36,897 bases of DNA from Lonepinella sp051851555 (GTDB lineage Bacteria > Pseudomonadota > Gammaproteobacteria > Enterobacterales > Pasteurellaceae), in the NCBI RefSeq assembly GCF_051851555.1, contig NZ_JBPDVH010000012.1, forward strand, positions 1 through 36,897, read 5' to 3'. A model generated the notes under the pieces. The model was not told where the DNA came from. It ran no database searches and saw only the letters and a list, made by a program, of their open reading frames with translations. The position numbers and the translations under genes are program-made. The number at the start of each line of letters is the position of its first letter. Position 1 is the first letter of the stretch. Positions 15,910 to 24,645 of the stretch are shown here, in pieces.

Positions 15910-16446
15910 ATGATCCACTATTGCTATTACGCCTCTCCCGTTGGCAAACTGTTAATCTTAACGGAAAATCATCAGCTCACCCATGTAGACTTTGAGCTTG
16001 AACAAATTGCCCCCAATCCACGTTGGCAATATCAACCCGATTTAGCGATTTTTCAACAAATTTGCACCGCACTTGATCGCTATTTTCAAGGCGAACCAGA
16101 AACCTTTGCGGACATTCCCTTAGCGCCACAAGGCACACCATTTCAGCAACAGATTTGGCAAGCGTTACGTCAAGTTCCCTATGGTCAAACCTTAAGTTAT
16201 GCGGAGTTAGCACAACAGATAAACAACCCCAAAGCCGTACGTGCCGTAGGCGGGGCTGTGGGGCGTAATCCGATTAGCATTATTATTCCTTGTCACCGAA
16301 TCCTAGGCAAAAATCGCCAACTCACGGGGTTTGGTGGCGGTTTACCGACAAAACGTTATCTCTTAGATTTAGAACAGATCCCTTATGTGAATAAGGGCGT
16401 GGAATATGTTAAACAAAAATTATTGAAAAAATACACCGCACTTTGA
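15910..16446 (+). CDS. ogt: Methylated-DNA--protein-cysteine methyltransferase
   Basis: Suicide repair protein that moves the alkyl group of O6-methylguanine (and O4-methylthymine) to its own cysteine. The active site PCHR is at residues 127-130 (Cys128) in ISIIIPCHRILG, followed by the family's LTGFGGGLPTKRYLLDLE. The DNA-binding helix segment VPYGQTLSYAELAQQI is present. The 178-aa length fits Ogt. It ends one base before mutH, and the last codons (YTAL) are encoded by an uptake signal, so the two repair genes are probably one transcript. Confidence 0.96.
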   Translation: MIHYCYYASPVGKLLILTENHQLTHVDFELEQIAPNPRWQYQPDLAIFQQICTALDRYFQGEPETFADIPLAPQGTPFQQQIWQALRQVPYGQTLSYAELAQQINNPKAVRAVGGAVGRNPISIIIPCHRILGKNRQLTGFGGGLPTKRYLLDLEQIPYVNKGVEYVKQKLLKKYTAL

Positions 16447-16447
16447 T

Positions 16448-17125
16448 ATGAAAAAAATCAGCTCCCCACTCACCGAACAAGCCCTATTGCAACGAGCCAA
16501 TACCATTGCTGGCTTAACTTTTTCCGAATTGGCAGAGGAACTGGGCATAAGCGTGCCTGCAGATTTAAAACGAGATAAAGGTTGGGTTGGTCAGCTGATT
16601 GAAACCGCTTTAGGGGCCAAAGCTGGCAGTAAGCCCGAACAAGATTTCGCACATTTGGGCATTGAGTTAAAAACCATTCCGATTAACGCACAAGGCTATC
16701 CGTTAGAAACTACCTTTGTCAGCCTTGCGCCATTAGTGCAAAATTCTGGTGTGGACTGGCAACATTCACATGTAAAACATAAACTCAGTAAAGTGTTGTG
16801 GATCCCCGTGCAAGGGGAACGGTCTATTCCACTGGCCGAGCGTTATATTGGTCAGCCGATTCTATGGCAACCGAACCCACAACAAGAACAACGACTTCGA
16901 CAAGATTGGGAAGAATTGATGGAATATATTGTTCTCGGTCAAGTCGAACGGGTTAATGCGACCTTAGGCGAAGTGTTACAGCTACGCCCCAAAGGCGCCA
17001 ATAGCCGAGCGCTCACAAAAGGCATTGGCAAACATGGCGAACTGATCGACACCTTGCCGTTAGGCTTTTATTTGCGTAAAGCCTTTACCGCCGAAATTTT
17101 GCAGAATTTCTTACAAGCCCGATAA
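16448..17125 (+). CDS. mutH: DNA mismatch repair endonuclease MutH
   Basis: Nicks the unmethylated strand at hemimethylated GATC sites when activated by MutS-MutL. The 225-aa length is typical. The catalytic triad of the PD-(D/E)xK fold is seen as Asp66, Glu73 and Lys75 in QDFAHLGIELKTIPI, with the helper Glu52 upstream. No Shine-Dalgarno is visible in front of the ATG, which sits one base after the ogt stop, so translation is probably coupled. It is convergent with the PTS gene downstream. Confidence 0.97.
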   Translation: MKKISSPLTEQALLQRANTIAGLTFSELAEELGISVPADLKRDKGWVGQLIETALGAKAGSKPEQDFAHLGIELKTIPINAQGYPLETTFVSLAPLVQNSGVDWQHSHVKHKLSKVLWIPVQGERSIPLAERYIGQPILWQPNPQQEQRLRQDWEELMEYIVLGQVERVNATLGEVLQLRPKGANSRALTKGIGKHGELIDTLPLGFYLRKAFTAEILQNFLQAR

Positions 17126-17152
17126 AAAAATGCCCTGTTATTCCACAGGGCA
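17124..17152 (-). terminator. Terminator between mutH and the PTS gene
   Basis: TGCCCTGT-TATTCC-ACAGGGCA (17131-17152). On the minus strand a run of seven T follows, so it best fits the end of the PTS gene (stop at 17174), though the stem is also 3 bases past mutH on the other strand. Confidence 0.88.
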
Positions 17153-17173
17153 TTGCTGTCGATTTCAGCTTAA

Positions 17174-18640
17174 TTAACTGACTTTTTTCATGGCTTCCGC
17201 AATAAATTCTGCCTCTAAGCCAAGAATCACTTGCAGACCATTTTCACCCAATTTAACCACACCTTTCGAACCTAGCGCTTTAAGTTGGTTTTCATTGATT
17301 TTTGTCATATCTTGCACGGTTAAACGTAATCTGGTGGTGCAATAATCAATATTGCTAAGATTTTGTTTACCTCCAAGAGCTTGCACGAACAATACGGCTT
17401 GTTGGTCATGATTCGCATGTTGATCCCCTGTCGTCACCACGTTTTCTGCCACATCGTCATCTTCACGACCCGGTGTTTTGAGGTTAAACATTTTAATCAC
17501 GGCACGGAATAACACATAGTAAATACCAGCAAACACCAAGCCTTGCACGATTAACATATACCAATTCACCGCCAATGGATTGCGTGAAGAAAGCACCATA
17601 TCCACTAACCCCGCACTGAAACCAAAACCGGCAATCCAGTGCATGCTAGCAGCGATATAAACCGACACCGCAGTTAATAAGGCATGCACCACATAAAGCA
17701 CAGGCGCCACAAACATAAAGGCAAATTCAAGCGGTTCTGTGATACCGGTGAAGAATGACGCCAAAGCCGCCGCAAACATAATGGAGGCAATTTGTGCTTT
17801 TTTGGCCGGTTTAGCGCTGTGATAAATGGCCAAGGCAGCAGCAGGCAAACCGAACATCATCACAGGGAAGAAACCGGCTTGATACATACCCGTTACCCCA
17901 ACAACGGCTTTGCCGTCGGCTAAGGATTGTGCGCCACCTAAGAAATTAGGAATATCATTAATACCGGCCACATCAAACCAGAACACGGAATTTAACGCAT
18001 GGTGTAAACCCACAGGAATGAGCAAACGGTTAAAGAACGCATAAATACCTGCGCCCGTTGCACCCATATCTTTAATGGATTCGCCGAAAGACACTAAACC
18101 ACCGAAAATCACTGGCCAGACGTAAAGTAGCACAAAGGCCACCAAAATCATCACCAATGACACCACAATCGGCACTAAGCGTTTACCGCTAAAAAATGCC
18201 AAGGCTTTCGGCAATTCGACGGTGTGGAAACGATTATACAATTCCGCCGAAATGACCCCGACTAAAATCCCAATAAATTGGTTATTGATTTTATTAAAGG
18301 CCGCTGGCACTTGATCCGCTGGAATACCCTGTAATTGGGCCACCGCCCCCGGGGAAAGCAAGGTCGTTACCACTAAGTAACCGACTAATCCTGACAATGC
18401 CGCAGAACCGTGTTTATCTTTTGACATACCAAAGGCCACACCAATGGCAAAGAGGAACGGCATTTGATCGATAATAGCACCGCCCGATTTAATCAACAAT
18501 GCCGCCAATTGACTATTGCCACCCCAACCATCTGGGTCAAGCCAATAGCCTACGCCCATTAATAATGCCGCCGCAGGCAATGCCGCCACCGGCACCATCA
18601 AGGCGCGTCCGATTTTTTGTAAATAATTGAGAGTACTCAT
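17174..18640 (-). CDS. nagE: PTS EIICB sugar transporter, N-acetylglucosamine/glucose type
   Basis: Membrane permease and phosphorylating EIIB domain of a glucose-superfamily phosphotransferase system, 488 aa. The EIIC part (about 1-390) opens with IGRALMVPVAALPAAALLMG and contains FFTGITEPLEFAFMFVAP and the linker MFNLKTPGRED. The EIIB domain (about 410-488) has the phosphorylated Cys434 in DYCTTRLRLTV. There is no EIIA domain, so it needs a separate EIIA such as Crr. Segment GVGYWLDPDGWGG resembles NagE-type N-acetylglucosamine permeases more than PtsG, so the substrate call is tentative. AGGAGA precedes the ATG, and a CRP-like site lies about 85 bases upstream. Confidence 0.85.
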   Translation of the reverse strand: MSTLNYLQKIGRALMVPVAALPAAALLMGVGYWLDPDGWGGNSQLAALLIKSGGAIIDQMPFLFAIGVAFGMSKDKHGSAALSGLVGYLVVTTLLSPGAVAQLQGIPADQVPAAFNKINNQFIGILVGVISAELYNRFHTVELPKALAFFSGKRLVPIVVSLVMILVAFVLLYVWPVIFGGLVSFGESIKDMGATGAGIYAFFNRLLIPVGLHHALNSVFWFDVAGINDIPNFLGGAQSLADGKAVVGVTGMYQAGFFPVMMFGLPAAALAIYHSAKPAKKAQIASIMFAAALASFFTGITEPLEFAFMFVAPVLYVVHALLTAVSVYIAASMHWIAGFGFSAGLVDMVLSSRNPLAVNWYMLIVQGLVFAGIYYVLFRAVIKMFNLKTPGREDDDVAENVVTTGDQHANHDQQAVLFVQALGGKQNLSNIDYCTTRLRLTVQDMTKINENQLKALGSKGVVKLGENGLQVILGLEAEFIAEAMKKVS

Positions 18641-18719
18641 AATAATCTCCTTAATATTTGAAGTTTTAATTTATTCCCTTACAGCAAAAGAAATTTTACT
18701 CCAAATTTTATTAAAAAAA

Positions 18720-18735
18720 TGTGATCTCTGTCATA
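18720..18735. promoter_or_regulatory. Candidate CRP (cAMP receptor protein) site
   Basis: TGTGA-TCTCTG-TCATA matches the TGTGA-N6-TCACA consensus with one mismatch. It lies between fthC and the PTS gene, about 85 bases upstream of the PTS start codon, as expected for a catabolite-controlled sugar transporter. Confidence 0.6.
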
Positions 18736-18776
18736 TTTTTAAAAAAAAGTACGATCTATTTCCCTCAGAAAATAAT

Positions 18777-19352
18777 TCATCCCACCAAAATCCGAAACAA
18801 CGGCATATCCCAACTTTCTACGGGAAGTTGCTCAACTTGTTGACATTGATGTGCCAAGCCCACGGGGATAAACGATTTCTGTTGCCAATCTTGTAGCGTG
18901 CGGTCATAAAAGCCGCCGCCCATGCCTAAACGATTACCTTGTTGGTCAAAAGCGACCAATGGGGTAAAAATCATATCCAGTTGCGCCACGGGCAACACAT
19001 TTTGTACGTTTAACTGCGGTTCAAAAATGCCGAATTTATTGGTAATTAACGGCGTGTCAGGGCGATGTTGTAAAAAAAGCAGATGCCCCGCACAAAAAGG
19101 GTGTAACACGGGCAGATAGACGTTTTTGCCTTGTTGCCATAAGGTTTCAATCAATAATTGGGTGGAAATTTCACCGTCAAAAGACAAATATAACGCAATA
19201 TTTTGCGCTTGGCGTTGTTCAATTAAAGTCAGGGCTTGTGTGGTAATACGTTGCGCTGCTTGCGCTTGTTCAAATGCGGTTAAATGTTGTCGTGTTTTTC
19301 GCATTTGCTGACGAAGATCTTGACGAAGTTGAGCGATATTTTGTGATGGCAT
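18777..19352 (-). CDS. fthC: 5-formyltetrahydrofolate cyclo-ligase family protein
   Basis: Converts 5-formyl-THF to 5,10-methenyl-THF with ATP; E. coli name ygfA. The 191-aa product starts at the ATG at 19352 (MPSQNIAQLRQDLR); a TTG two codons upstream is also possible. The family signatures NIALYLSFDGEISTQ and LGMGGGFYDRTL are intact. It lies directly downstream of the 6S RNA gene, the arrangement (zapA-ssrS-ygfA) seen in E. coli, so it is probably made partly by read-through from 6S RNA. Confidence 0.93.
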   Translation of the reverse strand: MPSQNIAQLRQDLRQQMRKTRQHLTAFEQAQAAQRITTQALTLIEQRQAQNIALYLSFDGEISTQLLIETLWQQGKNVYLPVLHPFCAGHLLFLQHRPDTPLITNKFGIFEPQLNVQNVLPVAQLDMIFTPLVAFDQQGNRLGMGGGFYDRTLQDWQQKSFIPVGLAHQCQQVEQLPVESWDMPLFRILVG

Positions 19353-19373
19353 AAGCAATATTGATATGAGGTT

Positions 19374-19573
19374 TGAAAGGCCCCGAGATGCCGTTGCGGG
19401 TGGTCGGTCCTTGAACCCGACGGTTCAAGGGAGTCAGTTTTAGTCATTTTTAGGCTTCTTAACTTTGTTACAAGAACAAATTAAGCCTGCACACCAATAA
19501 CACAGAGAACCAACTCGAAGTATGTAAGTATCGGCTCAGGGACGTAACCCTTTGGCGAACATCTCAGGTAATC
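19374..19573 (-). ncRNA. ssrS: 6S RNA
   Basis: Regulatory RNA that binds sigma-70 RNA polymerase in stationary phase by mimicking an open promoter. The recognisable parts in order on the minus strand are CCTGAGATGTTCGCC at the 5' end, GTCCCTGAGCCGATA, a GAAGCCTAAAA-like block, CCCTTGAACCGTCGGGTTCAAGG and CGGCATCTCGGG at the 3' end. The ends pair to form the closing stem (CCTGAGATG with CATCTCGGG). The zapA-ssrS-fthC location is diagnostic. About 200 nt; the ends are estimated to within a few bases. Confidence 0.93.
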
Positions 19574-19578
19574 TTTGA

Positions 19579-19584
19579 ATTATA
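19579..19584 (-). promoter_or_regulatory. -10 box of the 6S RNA promoter
   Basis: Perfect TATAAT on the minus strand, six bases before the estimated 5' end of 6S RNA. No good -35 is visible at 16-18 bp. Confidence 0.65.
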
Positions 19585-19637
19585 CTAACGCAAATTCCGC
19601 CGCTTGACTAGCATTTATTTCAGCTAAAAAAGCAGAT

Positions 19638-19961
19638 TTATTGAATTTCATACGCTGGCTGTTGATTTGTTGTGCGAGTTAAGATATTTTCTAAAGAGGC
19701 AGATAATTGCTGGATCTGATCTTGCAACACTTTCTCCATCAGATTATTTTTTTGTTTTTCTTGCAACAATTCAAAACTTAAATTTAACGCCACAATATTT
19801 ACCGCACGATCCACTTGCACGGTTTGCATGCGTTCTTTCATTTCGCTGACACGTACGTCCAGCAATCTGGCCGCCTCACGCAAGTCATCATGCTGTTCTT
19901 CGGGAACATTTAATAAAAAAATCTGCCCTAACAAATTTAATTCAATCTTTTTTAATGCCAT
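19638..19961 (-). CDS. zapA: Cell division protein ZapA
   Basis: Binds and bundles FtsZ filaments at midcell. At 107 aa, the N-terminal ZapA domain (KKIELNLLGQIFLLNVPEE, then DLREAARLLDVRVSEMKER) is followed by a C-terminal coiled-coil region (about 55-95) used for tetramer formation. It is divergent from ygfB, 103 bases away, and upstream of 6S RNA; this zapA/ygfB-pepP divergence is conserved in gammaproteobacteria. Confidence 0.95.
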   Translation of the reverse strand: MALKKIELNLLGQIFLLNVPEEQHDDLREAARLLDVRVSEMKERMQTVQVDRAVNIVALNLSFELLQEKQKNNLMEKVLQDQIQQLSASLENILTRTTNQQPAYEIQ

Positions 19962-20064
19962 ATTCTCACCATTCCTTGAATTTTTTGTTATTATGCCACA
20001 GAGAAAGATTTTATGTCATGAATAATCTGTTAGAATTAACGGATATTCATTAAAGGGGAAAAAT

Positions 20065-20610
20065 ATGATCGACTATTTTCAACTGAACCAAAAACTTAAA
20101 TCTGCCAGTATCGCCCTGTCTGCTGCCGAATTGCACGGATTTCTCAGTGGGCTGATTTGTGGTGGATTAGATGATCAAAGTTGGCAACCCTTGCTTTATC
20201 AATTTACCAACGATAATCACGCCTATCCTACCGCCTTATTAAATGACGTTACCGAAATCTATGCCAAAATTAACCGCACTTTAAGCGATATTGACGGTTT
20301 TAATTTTGAATTATTATTGCCAGACGAAGATGCGGATATTTTTGCACAAGCCGATGCTCTATGCGAATGGGCGAATCACTTTTTATTGGGCTTAGGTTTG
20401 GTGCAAACCCAATTAGACAAAGAAAAAGGCGAAATTGGTGAGGCCATTGATGATTTGCATGACATCTGCCAATTAGGCTATGATGAACAAGATGATCCGG
20501 AAGAATTAGCCGAAGCCTTAGAAGAAATTATTGAATATGTTCGGACGATTGCGGCTTTGTTTTATACGCATTTTCGCCCATTCGAGAAAACCAAACCCAC
20601 GATTCACTAG
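20065..20610 (+). CDS. ygfB: YgfB family protein (UPF0149)
   Basis: Acidic cytosolic protein of 181 aa. It shows the UPF0149 features ELHGFLSGLICGG near residue 25 and CEWANHFLLGLGL near 110, and ends in a helical acidic segment. The biochemical role is not settled; a related protein in Pseudomonas affects gene regulation and beta-lactam resistance. AAAGGGGAAA precedes the ATG. It is followed by pepP after 10 bases, and the AGGAGG for pepP overlaps its stop codon. An uptake signal lies at 20273-20281. Confidence 0.92.
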   Translation: MIDYFQLNQKLKSASIALSAAELHGFLSGLICGGLDDQSWQPLLYQFTNDNHAYPTALLNDVTEIYAKINRTLSDIDGFNFELLLPDEDADIFAQADALCEWANHFLLGLGLVQTQLDKEKGEIGEAIDDLHDICQLGYDEQDDPEELAEALEEIIEYVRTIAALFYTHFRPFEKTKPTIH

Positions 20611-20620
20611 GAGGAAAATG

Positions 20621-21958
20621 ATGGATTTAGCCTATATGCACGCCATTCCCAAAGAAGAATTTATTCAACGCCGTGCAACCTTATTTGCAAAAATGGAAGA
20701 TGATTCAAGTGCGGTGATTTTTTCATCAAAAGAAGTATTTCGTAATAGCCATTGCACTTATCCATTCCGTCAAGATAGCTATTTTTGGTATCTCACCGGA
20801 TTTAATGAACCTGATGCGGTTTTAGTGTTAAGTAAAAAAAATCAGCAATTTTCTACCGCACTTTTTCTCCGTCCGTCTGATCCTGAACGAGAAACTTGGG
20901 ACGGCAGACGAGTAGGTCTTGAAAAAGCACCGCAAGCCTTACAAATCGATCGGGCGTTTAATATCAGTGAATTGAAACAACAGCTACCTAGCTTATTGTC
21001 TGGTGCCAAAACCGTTTATTTTTTACAAGGATTAGATGGTCGCTCCGCTGACGATGCGTTTATGCAAAATTTACTGCCTGAATTAAGCGTGACAGAATTT
21101 ACCCCATTACAACCAATATTAGATGAAATGCGTTTATTCAAATCTGAAAATGAAATTCGCATTATGCAACAAGCAGGACAAATCACTGCACTCGCCCATA
21201 TTCGTGCCATGAAAGAAGCCCGTGCCAATCGTTTTGAATATGAAATTGAAGGTGAAATATTGCATGAATTTAGTCGATTTGGGGCGAGAGGGGCATCTTA
21301 TAATAGTATTATCGGTGGTGGCGAAAACGCTTGTATTTTGCACTACGTTGAAAACGATCACCCGCTCAAAGACGGCGATTTATTGCTCATTGATGCAGGC
21401 TGTGAGTTTGCCATGTATGCAGGCGATATTACCAGAACATTCCCAATCAACGGCAAATTTAGCCCAGCACAACGGGAAATTTATGAGATCGTGCTAAAAG
21501 CTCAAAAACGGGCACTTGAAATCTTAGTGGCAGGCAATTCTATTCAACAAGCCAATGATGAAGTGGTGAGAATTAAAACCGAGGGTTTAGTCCGTTTAGG
21601 TATTTTAAAAGGCAACGTGGACGAACTCATTGCCAATCAGGCTTACAAAGAATTTTATATGCACGGCTTAGGGCATTGGTTAGGGTTAGATGTGCATGAT
21701 GTCGGCAGTTATAGCAACGGCACACACAATGTGGATAGAAATTCCAAAATCAGAGACCGCACGTTACAACCTGGCATGGTGTTAACGGTTGAACCAGGCT
21801 TATATATTTCATCAAAATCGGATGTACCTGAACAATATAAAGGTATTGGCGTACGCATTGAAGATAATATTTTAATTACCGAAACAGGGAATAAAATCTT
21901 TACTTCTGCTGTGCCAAAAGAGATTGATGAGATTGAGGCATTAATGGCGGAAAGATAA
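20621..21958 (+). CDS. pepP: Xaa-Pro aminopeptidase (aminopeptidase P)
   Basis: Dinuclear metallopeptidase that removes N-terminal residues preceding proline. The product is 445 aa. The N-terminal creatinase-like domain includes FRQDSYFWYLTGFNEPDAV. The pita-bread catalytic domain shows the metal ligands in LLIDAGCEFAMYAGDITRTF, HGLGHWLGLDVHD, VLTVEPGLYI and GVRIEDN. The second of two adjacent ATGs (20621) is chosen because AGGAGG lies six bases before it; 20618 is the alternative. The frame is also open upstream within ygfB but is not conserved there. ubiH, which follows pepP in E. coli, is absent here. Confidence 0.96.
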   Translation: MDLAYMHAIPKEEFIQRRATLFAKMEDDSSAVIFSSKEVFRNSHCTYPFRQDSYFWYLTGFNEPDAVLVLSKKNQQFSTALFLRPSDPERETWDGRRVGLEKAPQALQIDRAFNISELKQQLPSLLSGAKTVYFLQGLDGRSADDAFMQNLLPELSVTEFTPLQPILDEMRLFKSENEIRIMQQAGQITALAHIRAMKEARANRFEYEIEGEILHEFSRFGARGASYNSIIGGGENACILHYVENDHPLKDGDLLLIDAGCEFAMYAGDITRTFPINGKFSPAQREIYEIVLKAQKRALEILVAGNSIQQANDEVVRIKTEGLVRLGILKGNVDELIANQAYKEFYMHGLGHWLGLDVHDVGSYSNGTHNVDRNSKIRDRTLQPGMVLTVEPGLYISSKSDVPEQYKGIGVRIEDNILITETGNKIFTSAVPKEIDEIEALMAER

Positions 21959-21971
21959 TTGAAACCAAAAC

Positions 21972-21997
21972 AAAGGCTTGCAATCGCAAGCCTTTTT
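21972..21997. terminator. Bidirectional terminator between pepP and glyS
   Basis: AAAGGCTTGC-AATC-GCAAGCCTTT followed by a T run on the plus strand; on the minus strand the arm also ends in T residues. It separates convergent pepP and glyS. Confidence 0.9.
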
Positions 21998-22012
21998 GTT
22001 ATCTATTTACCA

Positions 22013-24079
22013 TTATTGCAAAACGGAAATATCCGCCACTTGCAAGAATAAATCTTGTAACGCTTTCAAAATCGCTAAACGGTTTTGGCGAAGTTTTTGA
22101 TCATCCGCATTCACCATCACGTTATCAAAGAAATTATCTACTGGCTGACGAAGATTGGCTAATTCATCTAGCACTGCACTGTAATCACCGTTGGCAATTA
22201 ACGGTTGTACTGCTTGTTGCAAGGCTACCACGTTTTCCGCTAAGGCTTTTTCCGCAGGCTCAACGCAGGCAGAAAGATCGATATTGCCAATTTCAATATT
22301 CGCTTTGGCGAGAATATTGCTCACTCGTTTATTGGCTGCTGCCAACGCTTCCGCTGAATCCAAGGTGCGGAAATGCGACACTGCACGCACACGAGCATCA
22401 AAATCCGCAGGACGAGTTGGACGGCGAGCAAGTACCGCTTGAATTTCGTCCACCGCAATACCTTCATCTTGATACCACGCACGGAAACGACCGAGCATAA
22501 AGTCCACAACGTCATTCACCACATTTTTGTTGGTCAATTTGTCACCAAAAAGTGAGGTAGATTTTTCCACTAAATCGGTTAAATCAAGCGGAAGATTTTT
22601 TTCTACAATAATCCGCAATGAACCAAGAGCCGCACGGCGTAATGCAAATGGGTCGGCACTGCCTTTTGGTGCTTGTCCAATGCCGAAAATGCCTGTTAGC
22701 GTATCAATTTTATCCGCCAACGCCACCGAACAAGCCACTAAGGAATTTGGCAAATTATCGCCCGCAAAACGTGGCATATATTGCTCGTTTAATGCCACCG
22801 CCACGTCTTCATCTTCGCCATCGTGACGAGCATAGTGCATTCCCATTACGCCTTGCGTGTCGGTAAATTCAAACACCATATTGGTCATTAAATCACATTT
22901 TGATAAAAGACCTGCACGTTTGGCTTTTGCCACATCCGCCCCAATTTGAGCGGCGATTTCACCTGCCAACTGCTCAATACGAGCGGTTTTATCACGCAAT
23001 GTCCCCAGTTGTTGTTGGAACAACACGGTTTCTAAGCGTGGTAGTCTGTCTTCCAAACGCTGTTTCAAGTCAGTTTTGAAGAAAAATTCCGCATCCGTCA
23101 AACGTGGACGCACCACTTTTTCGTTACCCTCAATAATCGCCGTTGGATCGGCTGGATTAATGTTGGAAACAAAAATAAAGTGCGGTAATAATTTGCCGTC
23201 TTTGTCATAAATTGGGAAATATTTTTGGTCGCCTTTCATCGTATAAACCAAGGCTTCCGCAGGCACAGCCAAGAAACGCTCTTCAAATTTGGCGGTCAAC
23301 ACATTTGGATATTCAACCAAAGATGTAACTTCGTCTAATAAGTCTTCATCAATATCTGCCACACCACCAAGTGCGGTGGCTTTTTCCTGAGATTTTGCCA
23401 GAATAATGGCTTTACGCTCATTAAAATCCGCAATCACTTGACCACGCTCCGCCAAGATTTGCGGATACTCATCAGCATGCTGAATGTCAAATTCACGCTC
23501 ACCTAAAAAACGGTGTCCACGAATAGTACGACCGCTTTTCACGCCTAAAATTTCGCCGTCAATTAATTCCGAACCGAGTAACATGGTTACCGTATGCACA
23601 GGACGAATAAACTGCACGGTTTTATCCGCCCAACGCATTGGTTTTGGAATCGGTAATTTTACCAATGCACTTGCGACTAAATCAGGCAAAAGATTTTTGG
23701 TGGCTTGCCCTTGTAGCACCGCACGATGTACTAGCCACTCGCCTTTATCAGTCGCCACACGCTCCGCTTGATCCACAGTAATGCCACAACCTCTCGCCCA
23801 GCCTTCTGCGGCTTTGGTCGGATTGCCATTGGCATCAAAGGCTGCCGCAACCGCAGGCCCTCGTTTTTCAATTTGTTTACTTGGCTGTTCGGTGGCTAGA
23901 TTTTCCACTTTCAACGCCAAACGGCGTGGGGCAGCGAACCATTTTACTTGGCTGAATGTTAAACCTGCTTGATTAAGCTCTGCGGTAAAATTCTCCGCAA
24001 AAGCCGTAGCCAAGGTTTTTAACGCTTTCGGTGGCAACTCTTCAGTGCCGATTTCTACTAGGAAGTTTTGGGTTGTCAT
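22013..24079 (-). CDS. glyS: Glycyl-tRNA synthetase beta subunit
   Basis: Tetrameric alpha2beta2 glycyl-tRNA synthetase; the beta subunit recognises tRNA-Gly. The 688-aa length is usual. The start MTTQNFLVEIGTEELPPKAL is the family signature, and the interior contains EFTDTQGVMGMHYARHDGE, as in other GlyS proteins. It follows a lipoprotein gene by 5 bases, so it belongs to a glyQ-(DUF559)-lipoprotein-glyS series rather than the compact glyQS pair of E. coli. Two uptake signals (23178-23186, 23369-23377) are within the gene. Confidence 0.98.
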   Translation of the reverse strand: MTTQNFLVEIGTEELPPKALKTLATAFAENFTAELNQAGLTFSQVKWFAAPRRLALKVENLATEQPSKQIEKRGPAVAAAFDANGNPTKAAEGWARGCGITVDQAERVATDKGEWLVHRAVLQGQATKNLLPDLVASALVKLPIPKPMRWADKTVQFIRPVHTVTMLLGSELIDGEILGVKSGRTIRGHRFLGEREFDIQHADEYPQILAERGQVIADFNERKAIILAKSQEKATALGGVADIDEDLLDEVTSLVEYPNVLTAKFEERFLAVPAEALVYTMKGDQKYFPIYDKDGKLLPHFIFVSNINPADPTAIIEGNEKVVRPRLTDAEFFFKTDLKQRLEDRLPRLETVLFQQQLGTLRDKTARIEQLAGEIAAQIGADVAKAKRAGLLSKCDLMTNMVFEFTDTQGVMGMHYARHDGEDEDVAVALNEQYMPRFAGDNLPNSLVACSVALADKIDTLTGIFGIGQAPKGSADPFALRRAALGSLRIIVEKNLPLDLTDLVEKSTSLFGDKLTNKNVVNDVVDFMLGRFRAWYQDEGIAVDEIQAVLARRPTRPADFDARVRAVSHFRTLDSAEALAAANKRVSNILAKANIEIGNIDLSACVEPAEKALAENVVALQQAVQPLIANGDYSAVLDELANLRQPVDNFFDNVMVNADDQKLRQNRLAILKALQDLFLQVADISVLQ

Positions 24080-24084
24080 TGTTT

Positions 24085-24474
24085 TTATTTCTCTTTCAAT
24101 TTGTATTCAGTCTTTGTAGGAGATGGTATCCATTCAATTTCGTGATATAACGCTGAACAATCTCCATAACGAGCATCGGTCGTATTTTCTGTATAATCTC
24201 GTGTTCCCACCAGCTTGCTATCATAGAAGAAAGCAATTAAATAATTGTCAAAATCAATAGGTGTAATCGGAGTAACAATGCCTGTTTTACACCATTGAGC
24301 ATATGAGCCTCGTCCATTAGTACGTTTCATAATAGGGTTTCCCAGAATATTATTAACTTCCGACTCCGTCATTCCAGCTGTCAGTAGACTGGCTTTTTCA
24401 ATAGGCTGGCGTGTTATTGAACAAGCACTCAATCCCAACGTTAATAAAATTAACAGTAATAAATTTGTTTTCAT
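24085..24474 (-). CDS. Small lipoprotein with BamE/SmpA-like fold
   Basis: 129-aa lipoprotein with the signal peptide MKTNLLLLILLTLGLSAC and lipobox LSAC. The segment ASLLTAGMTESEVNNILGNP resembles the BamE/SmpA-OmlA motif (GMTxxxVxxxLGxP), followed by a beta-rich part with YLIAFFYDSKLVGTRDYT. The two later cysteines (WCKTG, YGDCSAL) could form a disulfide. It is not the BamE gene itself as far as can be told. AAGGAAA precedes the ATG, and glyS starts five bases after its stop, so it is co-expressed with glyS. Confidence 0.83.
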   Translation of the reverse strand: MKTNLLLLILLTLGLSACSITRQPIEKASLLTAGMTESEVNNILGNPIMKRTNGRGSYAQWCKTGIVTPITPIDFDNYLIAFFYDSKLVGTRDYTENTTDARYGDCSALYHEIEWIPSPTKTEYKLKEK

Positions 24475-24606
24475 ATTAATTTCCTTAAAATATTAGTAGT
24501 ATCTCTTAAATTACAATTGTACAGGCAGTGCCTGCAATAATATGCAATTGGTTATTCACTCATTTTCCATGCTTTGTGTAGCTAATCTCGCCTTAGTAAA
24601 TACTTC

Positions 24607-24645
24607 AAATCTCCCCCTAGCCCCATCTTTTTCAAAGAGGGGGAA
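24607..24645. repeat. Left inverted repeat of the DUF559 unit
   Basis: 39 bases, complementary to 24998-25036 with two mismatches. It includes the last codons and stop of the DUF559 gene. Confidence 0.9.

Noticed and set aside
20531..20620. Longer N-terminus for pepP starting inside ygfB
   Set aside because: The extra 29 codons overlap ygfB, are basic and unlike the family, while AGGAGG precedes the ATG pair at 20618/20621.
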